Source of the DNA: Chloroflexota bacterium
GTDB taxonomy: Bacteria > Chloroflexota > Anaerolineae > Caldilineales > Caldilineaceae
NCBI GenBank assembly: GCA_003451595.1
Contig: DMDA01000114.1
Location: 3,860 to 67,859 of the forward strand
Reading direction: 5' to 3'
DNA length: 64,000 bases
Part shown: in pieces, positions 58,580-64,000 of the stretch
Layout: every line of letters starts with the position of its first letter
Numbering within the stretch: the stretch's first letter is position 1
The notes under the pieces: generated by a model
What the model was told of the DNA's origin: nothing
The model's database searches: none
The model's input: only the letters and a program-made list of their open reading frames with translations
Position numbers and translations under genes: made by a program

Positions 58580-59338
58580 CTACTTGCCACCCTCATCCAG
58601 ATCAGTAATCTTGCGCAGAAATGCGCGCGTCCGTTCATGCACTGGCTGCTCGAACATCTGCGCTGGCGGGCCTTCCTCGACGACAATGCCGCCCTCCATG
58701 AAGACGACGCGGCTGGCGACCTGTCGGGCAAAGCCCATCTCGTGGGAGACGACAATCATCGTCATCCCTTCTTTGGCGAGTTGCTGCATCACTTCGAGCA
58801 CCTCGCCCGTCAGTTCTGGGTCGAGCGCCGAGGTGGGTTCGTCAAAGAGCATGATATGCGGGTCCATGCCTAACGCCCGCGCAATCGCCACGCGCTGCTT
58901 CTGCCCGCCGGAGAGCTGCGCTGGATAGTGGTTAGCGCGTTCCACCAGCCCGACGCGTTCCAGCTCAAGCATGGCCAGGTCGTGAGCTTCCTGTTTGTGC
59001 ATCTTGCGCACCTTTGTCAACCCAATCATCACGTTTCCCAGCGCGGTCAGATGGGTAAAGAGGTTGAAATCCTGAAAGACCATGCCGATGCGCTGGCGCA
59101 CCTTGTCCTGGTTGACGCCAGGCGCGGTGATCTCTTGTTCCTCCAGCCAGATACGCCCCGCTGTAGGCGGATGCAACAGATTGATGCAACGCAGCAGTGT
59201 GCTTTTGCCAGAACCGCTTGGCCCCACCAGTACGACGACTTCCTGTGGCTGGATTGTCAGTGAGAAGCCATTGAGTACGCGCGTCTCACCAAATGATTTA
59301 TAGACATCCTCAATGCGTAGAATGGGCGCGGTCGTCAT
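58580..59338 (-). CDS. glnQ: Amino-acid ABC transporter ATP-binding protein (GlnQ type)
   Basis: A 252-residue nucleotide-binding subunit. Walker A GPSGSGKST is at 39-47, the signature LSGGQ at 142-146, Walker B IMLFDE at 162-167 and the switch His near 205 (VVSHEM). The stretch VFQDFNLFTHLTALGNV is diagnostic of polar amino-acid transporters such as GlnQ, HisP and ArtP. It powers uptake by the two flanking permeases. The start is 15 bases after the first permease stop. This is the only importer in the window with its own ATPase gene. Confidence 0.95.
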   Translation of the reverse strand: MTTAPILRIEDVYKSFGETRVLNGFSLTIQPQEVVVLVGPSGSGKSTLLRCINLLHPPTAGRIWLEEQEITAPGVNQDKVRQRIGMVFQDFNLFTHLTALGNVMIGLTKVRKMHKQEAHDLAMLELERVGLVERANHYPAQLSGGQKQRVAIARALGMDPHIMLFDEPTSALDPELTGEVLEVMQQLAKEGMTMIVVSHEMGFARQVASRVVFMEGGIVVEEGPPAQMFEQPVHERTRAFLRKITDLDEGGK

Positions 59339-59353
59339 GGCCGGTGTGTCCCT

Positions 59354-60004
59354 TTACATTTGCAGGCGATAGCGGCGTTCAAGCCATTGTAATATCTGTG
59401 TGGTGAGCAAGGTCAGCGCTAGATAAAGTAGCAACGCCGCGGCGTATGCCACAAATGGCTCCAGCGTGCGCGCGCTGACTTGTTGGGCGCGGCGTAGAAT
59501 CTCCGGCACACCCACCACAAACACCAAAGTGGAATCCTTGAGGACCAGGGTGGCTTCGTTGCCCCAGCCCGGCAGCGCCAAGCGCACCGCCTGCGGAAAG
59601 ATGATGCTCTGGATCGCCTGCAGCCGACTCATGCCGATCGCGCGGGCGGCGACCATCTGACCGGGCGGCACGGATTGAAACGCCCCACGAAAGATTTCGG
59701 TCTGATAGGCGCCGGAAGCAAACCCCAATGCCAGCGAACCGGCCCAGAAGGGCGAGAGATTGACGAAGCGCGCAATCACAAAATAGAGGATAAAGATGAT
59801 GACGATCACCGGCACGGCGCGCACGATAACGCTGTACACCGCAGCAAGCCGCTTGAAGAACGCGTTGCCGTAGACGCGCAGCATCGCTGTCACCACCCCA
59901 AAGAGCAGTCCGACCGTCAGCGCCACGATGGTGACGCCGATGGTGACCCACAGCCCCTGCAAGATGAAGTTAAGTGTCGTGATCAGGTCCTGGATGAATT
60001 CCAT
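59354..60004 (-). CDS. Amino-acid ABC transporter permease
   Basis: A 216-residue permease of the same class: a start with ILQGLWVTIGVTIVALTVG, YSVIVRAVPVIVIIFILYFVI, ASGAYQTEIFRGAFQSVPPG and the contact loop ARAIGMSRLQAIQSIIFPQA. PVIVI replaces the usual TPLLVQ found in the partner permease, as often seen in heterodimers. It is the first permease after the binding-protein gene, from which it is separated by a ~100-base hairpin of tandem repeats. Confidence 0.94.
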   Translation of the reverse strand: MEFIQDLITTLNFILQGLWVTIGVTIVALTVGLLFGVVTAMLRVYGNAFFKRLAAVYSVIVRAVPVIVIIFILYFVIARFVNLSPFWAGSLALGFASGAYQTEIFRGAFQSVPPGQMVAARAIGMSRLQAIQSIIFPQAVRLALPGWGNEATLVLKDSTLVFVVGVPEILRRAQQVSARTLEPFVAYAAALLLYLALTLLTTQILQWLERRYRLQM

Positions 60005-60011
60005 GATGAGT

Positions 60012-60109
60012 AGAGATTGGGAGGCCAGGAGACTAGGAGATTAGGGAATTGGGGGATTAGCTTTGTTGCCTATAGCGCTAATCTCCAATCTCTTAATCTC
60101 CCAATCTCT
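60012..60109. repeat. AATCTCC-type repeats forming a hairpin between SBP and permease genes
   Basis: AGAGATTGGGAG (60012-60023) pairs with CTCCCAATCTCT (60098-60109), and GATTAGC (60055-60061) with GCTAATC (60077-60083). The right side is made of 7- and 8-base AATCTCC/AATCTCTT units. It lies between the binding-protein stop and the first permease start on the minus strand, where the two peptide-type operons also have hairpins. Confidence 0.85.
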
Positions 60110-60121
60110 CGCTCTCTGCTG

Positions 60122-60994
60122 TTACGGCAGCCCGTTTGCCTCTTGAATTTTCAACACCGTGCCGTCGTCGATCAATTCCTGGATGATGCGATCAAGTTCG
60201 GCCTTGAGATCCGCGGCGCCGTCGGGGATGGCAATGCTCTTGCCGCCCTCGGCGGTCAGTTCGGTGATGAGCAGAATCTTGAGTCCGGTCTCGTCAGCCA
60301 GCGCAATCGATGGTTCCGCATCCATCAGCAGCAAATCGATGCGCCCGCTGGCAACGTCAAGCGCTGCCTGATCGGCGCGTTCGTAGCTAAAGACCTGGTC
60401 GGCGGGAGTCAGGCCAGTTTCGACCAGGTTCTTCTGTATCCAGCCTTCCTGAACGGTGCCGGTTTGGGCGCCGATGCGCTTGCCAGCTGCGTCCTCGGGT
60501 TTCTCGATCACCAGCGACGAGTTGCCGGCGGCGACAAAGGCATCCTTGGTCATGCGGTAGGGAATCGTGAAGTCGACCTGCTGGTCGCGTTCGGCAGTGG
60601 CCTGCATCGCCGCGATGACGGCGTCGATCTTGCCCTGCTGCACAGCCGCGATCAGTGAATCAAAGGGCATATCGACGATTTCGACCTCGACGCCCAACTT
60701 CTCACCAACGGCGCGGATGAGGTCCATATCGAAACCGACAAAATTGCCATTCTCATCGATCGACTCGTAAGGCGCGTAGTCCGCCGATGTGCCAACGACG
60801 ATCTTGCCCGCCGCTTTGATCGCGGCCAGCTTGCCGCCTTCCGCCGCTGGCGCCGCCGCTTCACTGCCCGTTGTCTGACCGCCCGCACTCTCGCCACCCG
60901 CAGCGGGAGCGGCAGTCTGTGGCACAGCTGTGCAGGCGCTCAACGTCAGGAGCACAATCATCAGTGCGCTAAAGAGCAACCCCAACTTTTTCAT
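60122..60994 (-). CDS. Amino-acid-binding lipoprotein of ABC transporter (family 3)
   Basis: A 290-residue lipoprotein with lipobox LSAC (Cys21) and an Ala/Gly/Glu-rich linker to about 50. The family 3 solute-binding fold follows: KIVVGTSADYAPYESIDENGNFVGFDMDLI, VDMPFDSLIAAVQQGKIDAVIAAM, VDFTIPYR, and TGTVQEGWIQKNL. The YAPYESID pocket and the acidic Asp-Met-Asp motif are typical of polar amino-acid receptors. AGGAGG lies before the ATG. A class III aminotransferase gene lies upstream on the same strand, so the ligand may be an amino acid that is transaminated after uptake, for example GABA or ornithine; this is inference. Confidence 0.94.
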   Translation of the reverse strand: MKKLGLLFSALMIVLLTLSACTAVPQTAAPAAGGESAGGQTTGSEAAAPAAEGGKLAAIKAAGKIVVGTSADYAPYESIDENGNFVGFDMDLIRAVGEKLGVEVEIVDMPFDSLIAAVQQGKIDAVIAAMQATAERDQQVDFTIPYRMTKDAFVAAGNSSLVIEKPEDAAGKRIGAQTGTVQEGWIQKNLVETGLTPADQVFSYERADQAALDVASGRIDLLLMDAEPSIALADETGLKILLITELTAEGGKSIAIPDGAADLKAELDRIIQELIDDGTVLKIQEANGLP

Positions 60995-61021
60995 GCAAAT
61001 CCTCCTAAAGTGTAAAAGTAA

Positions 61022-61186
61022 AATGTGAGGTTTGGAGAATAAGTGATTATGAGATCGTGCGATTGGGAGATTGGAAGATCGCAGGATTGCTAACCCCCGA
61101 GTTGGCTGCTTATCTTCCCGGATGAGGACATCGAACCAGCCCCCTCAAACCTCCAGTCTCTCAATCTCTCAATCTCTCAATCTCTT
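61022..61186. repeat. GATTGGGAGA and TCTCTCAA repeat block before the SBP gene
   Basis: Degenerate units such as GATTGGGAGATTGG lie around 61058-61075, and 3.6 exact copies of TCTCTCAA at 61157-61186. GAGGTTTGGAG near 61027 has an inverted counterpart near 61143. The exact copies include the stop codon of the aminotransferase gene. Part of the same family as the blocks at 40139 and 60012. Confidence 0.75.
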
Positions 61187-62445
61187 GTTTCTGCCATTGC
61201 CTCGTTGAACACCGCCAATGCAGCATCGATCTGCGCGGACGTGACAACCAACGGCGGAATCCAGCGGATGACGTTGCCATAGGTGCCACAGGTCAGCAGT
61301 AGGAGGTCGCGCGCCAGACAGGCTTTTTGCACGCGCGTCGCCATCTCGGCGGCAGGGGAGCGATCCGGGTTGGTAAACTCGACGCCCACCATCAAGCCTA
61401 GCCCGCGCACATCGCCAATGATGGGGTATTCTGCCTGCAGATCACGTAGACCAGCCTGCAAGCGGGCGCCCTGTGTCGCCGCATTCTCGACCAAATGCTC
61501 CTCGCGGATCGTGTCGATGGTGGCAACAGCCGCCGCGGCGGCGATGGCATTGCCGCCGCCGTAGGTGCCGCCGTGCGTGCCGGGCTTCCAATGCGCCATC
61601 AACTCAGCGCGCGCGCCGATCGCCGAGATCGGCATGCCGCTGCCCAATCCTTTCGCCATCACGATGATGTCAGGCGTAACGCCGGCGTGCTCCATCGCAA
61701 AAAATTTGCCCGTGCGCCCGAAACCGCTCTGCACTTCGTCGGCGATTAGCAGAATGCCGTGCGCATCACAGACGCGGCGTAGTTCCTGAAGATAAGCCGC
61801 TGGCGCCGGCACATAGCCGCCCTCGCCCAACACCGGTTCAATGATGATGGCGGCGGTTTCGTCCGGAGCACTTTGGCTATGCAGCACCTGATCGAGCTGA
61901 CGCAGACAGAAGGCGGTGGTTTCGGCGTCATTCCAGCCATAATAATAGCTGTAGGGGAACGGCGTGACAAAGACGCCGCCGGGCAACGGCTGGTAGTTGT
62001 AGCGGTAGATATATTTTGAGGTGGTCATCGCCATCGTTTGATGCGTGCGCCCATGAAAGCTGCCCTGCATCACGATGATATTTTTGCGCCCGGTCGCCAT
62101 GCGCGCCAGCTTGACCGAGGCCTCCACCGCTTCGGCGCCACTGTTGGAGAAGAAAAACTGGTTGATCGAGGCCGGTGTCACAGCATTCAGCCGCTCGGCA
62201 AGTTGCAGCGCCGCCGGCGTAATGACGATGTTCATCTGCCCAAAGATCAACGCACCGGCTTGCTGCTGAATCGCCTGCACAACGCGCGGGTGTGCATGCC
62301 CTGTGTTAGTGACGCCGATGCCCGACGTAAAATCGGTGTAGCGACGCCCGGCGGCGTCGTACAAGTAGACGCCCTCGCCACGCACCGGCTGCACCTGCGT
62401 CATGTGCGTCCAGACCGGCGCCAGGAGATCGATTGGGTTGCTCAT
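61177..62445 (-). CDS. Class III aminotransferase (GABA/acetylornithine-like)
   Basis: A 422-residue pyridoxal-phosphate enzyme. Lys265 in IVMAKGLGSGMPISA forms the Schiff base, and Asp236 in LIADEVQSGFGRTG binds the cofactor. The phosphate site is NSGAEAVEASVKLAR (near 101-115), and the substrate pocket includes GSFHGRT. Members transfer the omega-amino group of GABA, ornithine, beta-alanine or similar compounds. The length and IIEPVLGEGGY point towards GabT rather than ArgD, but this is not certain. The ATG at 62445 has GGGGAGG upstream. The frame upstream is made of tandem repeats and is rejected. The stop codon lies inside a TCTCTCAA repeat. Confidence 0.9.
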   Translation of the reverse strand: MSNPIDLLAPVWTHMTQVQPVRGEGVYLYDAAGRRYTDFTSGIGVTNTGHAHPRVVQAIQQQAGALIFGQMNIVITPAALQLAERLNAVTPASINQFFFSNSGAEAVEASVKLARMATGRKNIIVMQGSFHGRTHQTMAMTTSKYIYRYNYQPLPGGVFVTPFPYSYYYGWNDAETTAFCLRQLDQVLHSQSAPDETAAIIIEPVLGEGGYVPAPAAYLQELRRVCDAHGILLIADEVQSGFGRTGKFFAMEHAGVTPDIIVMAKGLGSGMPISAIGARAELMAHWKPGTHGGTYGGGNAIAAAAAVATIDTIREEHLVENAATQGARLQAGLRDLQAEYPIIGDVRGLGLMVGVEFTNPDRSPAAEMATRVQKACLARDLLLLTCGTYGNVIRWIPPLVVTSAQIDAALAVFNEAMAETRD

Positions 62446-62463
62446 TTTCCATCCTCCCCAATG

Positions 62464-62508
62464 ATTGCGAGTCGCCTTATCGCGAGTCGCCTTATTGCGA
62501 GTCACCGT
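62464..62508. repeat. Three 15-bp tandem repeats between divergent aminotransferase genes
   Basis: ATTGCGAGTCGCCTT, ATCGCGAGTCGCCTT and ATTGCGAGTCACCGT follow directly, 19 bases upstream of the class III aminotransferase start and about 90 bases from the divergent gene. They may overlap promoter elements, but none could be assigned. Confidence 0.9.
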
Positions 62509-62596
62509 GATGATTGTGGCAATAGTATACCGCAGGCACGGTAAAAACAGCTCGCTGGAAAATTGCGAATATCAGTACTTGGGGCACAATAACGTC

Positions 62597-63739
62597 ATGC
62601 AAACACACTTTCAAACCACTCAGTCTCATGCCAACCCGGATGTGATCGACTTTGGCGCCGGGCATCCGGGCGATGCATTGCTGCCGCGCACGTTGATGCA
62701 CGCTGCGGCGGCGCAGCGCCTGGCGCAGCCAGACGCGTCCCTGCTGCAGTACGGCCTGGAACAAGGGGATGGCTACTTCCGTCACGCACTGGCCGCTTTT
62801 CTCAGCCGGCGTTACGCTGCGCCGGTCGATATGGATCACCTCTTTGTCAGCAGCGGCGCGTCGCAGGCATTGGATTTGATCTGCACACTCTATACGCAGC
62901 CGGGCGATGCGATCTTTGTGGAAGAGCCGACCTACTTTCTTGCGTTGCGAATCTTCGCCGACCACCGATTAAGGGTAATTCCCATTGCCACCGATGCGCA
63001 AGGGCTTGACATCGACGCACTCGAAGCTGCACTAAAGAAGCAGCGACCTGCGTTTCTCTACATCATTCCTACACACCAAAACCCATCCGGCGCCACGTTG
63101 CCACTAGCGCGGCGACAACGGCTGGTCGAATTGAGCACACAGCACAATTTCCTGATCGTGGCTGACGAGGTCTATCACCTGTTGAGCTACGCGGCATCGC
63201 CGCCGCCGCCGTTGGCTGCCTTTGCCGATAGCGGCACGGTGTTGGGGCTTGGCTCTTTTTCCAAGATTCTGGCGCCAGGGTTGCGGCTGGGTTGGGTGCA
63301 GGCCGCACCGCAGCACATGACGCGTCTATATACGTCGGGTTTGCTCGACAGCGGCGGCGGTTTAAACCCCTTCACATCGGCGCTGGTGCGCGTAGCGCTG
63401 GAGGAAGGTTGGGAGGATGCGCACCTGGATGAGTTGCTGGCTGTGTATCGGCAGCGCATTGCCGTGCTGGACGCCGCCCTTCAGGCTGAGCTTGGCGACA
63501 CAGTGCGCTACGCCACGCCGACAGGCGGCTACTTCTTCTGGCTGCGACTGCCAGATGCGCTTGACGGCGAAACGCTGCTTCAACGCGCTGCCGCGCACAA
63601 GGTCGGCTTCCGTCCCGGCGTGCGCTTCTCCGGCTGCGGCGGACTGCGCAACTATCTACGTCTGAGCTTTGCCTTTTATGCAGAGGAGCAGTTACGCGAA
63701 GGCGTCCGCCGTTTACGCGCCGCCATGCAGAGTCTTTGA
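62597..63739 (+). CDS. Class I/II aminotransferase (2-aminoadipate/LysN-like)
   Basis: A 380-residue pyridoxal-phosphate enzyme of fold type I. The cofactor Lys223 is in GSFSKILAPGLRLGW. Asp190 and Tyr193 (VADEVYHLL), Asn162 (THQNPSGATL) and Tyr113 (EEPTYF) complete the site. Substrate-binding Arg lies in NYLRLSFAFY near the end. The motif set fits the MocR-domain-like and LysN group that transaminates 2-aminoadipate, branched-chain or aromatic amino acids; there is no DNA-binding domain. The ATG at 62597 starts MQTHFQTTQS; a longer frame reads through the tandem repeats. No good ribosome site is seen. It diverges from the class III aminotransferase. Confidence 0.88.
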   Translation: MQTHFQTTQSHANPDVIDFGAGHPGDALLPRTLMHAAAAQRLAQPDASLLQYGLEQGDGYFRHALAAFLSRRYAAPVDMDHLFVSSGASQALDLICTLYTQPGDAIFVEEPTYFLALRIFADHRLRVIPIATDAQGLDIDALEAALKKQRPAFLYIIPTHQNPSGATLPLARRQRLVELSTQHNFLIVADEVYHLLSYAASPPPPLAAFADSGTVLGLGSFSKILAPGLRLGWVQAAPQHMTRLYTSGLLDSGGGLNPFTSALVRVALEEGWEDAHLDELLAVYRQRIAVLDAALQAELGDTVRYATPTGGYFFWLRLPDALDGETLLQRAAAHKVGFRPGVRFSGCGGLRNYLRLSFAFYAEEQLREGVRRLRAAMQSL

Positions 63740-63811
63740 GCAGCGCACGTCGGCTTGAGATTACGGTTTGAGATTATAGGTTACTGACTTCCAGGGTAGC
63801 TGTTCATGACG

Positions 63812-64000
63812 TTACAACCTAGAAATCATGAGCAGATAATGCCAGCCCGTGCCATGCCGGCTCGCATCCTCGATATGTATGCAGTCGGTCATTACGTAAC
63901 CGGCGGCAAATGCACGTTCCAGTGTGTGGCGCATGTACAGCCGCCAGGCCAGACCAAGTTCCGGATCGCGGCGGCGAATGGCGGTAATGTCGTCGGGGAT
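63812..64000 (-). CDS. C-terminal end of a GNAT-like protein (cut by window edge)
   Basis: An open minus-strand frame enters from the right edge and stops at TAA (63814-63812), giving the last 62 residues. The sequence starts IPDDITAIRRRDPELGLAWR and continues with LYMRHTLERAFAAGYVMTDC and GTGWHYLLMI. The pattern IPxDxxxIxxxDPxLAxxWR followed by FxxGYxVxDF and YxL resembles the end of the predicted GNAT acetyltransferases of the COG3375 type. The N-terminal part is outside the window. In the gap 63740-63811 nothing was recognised apart from a short direct repeat GAGATTA. Confidence 0.7.
   Translation of the reverse strand: MPDDITAIRRRDPELGLAWRLYMRHTLERAFAAGYVMTDCIHIEDASRHGTGWHYLLMISRL

Noticed and set aside
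61157..61186. CRISPR array
   Set aside because: Units of 7-15 bases without unique spacers of regular length; no cas genes. These are simple tandem repeats. The same holds for 40139, 42798 and 62464.

Overview
The window is GC-rich chromosomal DNA with the look of a filamentous Chloroflexota bacterium, probably Anaerolineae or Caldilineae. This is an inference. It rests on secreted proteins with long Thr/Pro linkers, PA14, beta-propeller and beta-helix surface proteins carrying a YLPxxxR-type motif, repeated DppBC-type operons with Glu/Ala/Pro-rich lipoproteins, and many palindromic or short tandem intergenic repeats. No rRNA, tRNA, transposase or CRISPR array was seen.

Layout. 1-12.2 kb: end of an MFS carrier, a class I amidotransferase, an aldo/keto reductase and class II aldolase pair, a polysaccharide-deacetylase lipoprotein, an RpiR-type regulator with a strong sigma70-like promoter, a membrane GT-C-like protein coupled to a beta-propeller protein, and a TetR/ABC-exporter cassette. 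12.2-21.6 kb: a PPK2 kinase, a four-PA14 secreted protein behind a structured leader, a MazG-like protein, and a glycolate oxidase locus (glcF, a nucleotidyltransferase, a DUF2442 protein, then a natural glcD-glcE fusion). 21.7-29.9 kb: two consecutive solute-binding protein (SBP)/permease/permease operons of the peptide/opine type without ATPase genes; the second SBP appears circularly permuted. 30-37.5 kb: an unrecognised protein, Mn/Fe superoxide dismutase, amylosucrase, a methyltransferase, then greA and lysS. 37.5-46.9 kb: four very hydrophobic GT-C-like or PTPS-related membrane proteins. 47-57.5 kb: ClpB, a double-GNAT protein, a seven-heme secreted cytochrome and a 1785-residue secreted beta-helix protein. 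57.9-64 kb: a polar amino-acid ABC transporter with a class III aminotransferase, a class I aminotransferase, and the end of a GNAT-like gene cut by the window edge.

The most notable observations are: (1) an SBP whose usual N-terminal segment lies at its C-terminus; (2) long hairpins between the SBP and first permease gene in all three importer operons, two of them with compensatory base changes; (3) a promoter, short RNA and terminator unit in front of greA, reminiscent of E. coli GraL; (4) a hairpin that pairs the cytochrome gene's Shine-Dalgarno with a sequence just after the beta-helix gene's stop, suggesting translational coupling; (5) two families of short tandem repeats, both of which have entered the coding region of one membrane-protein gene; and (6) a perfect 60-bp palindrome that encodes the C-terminus of an amidotransferase.
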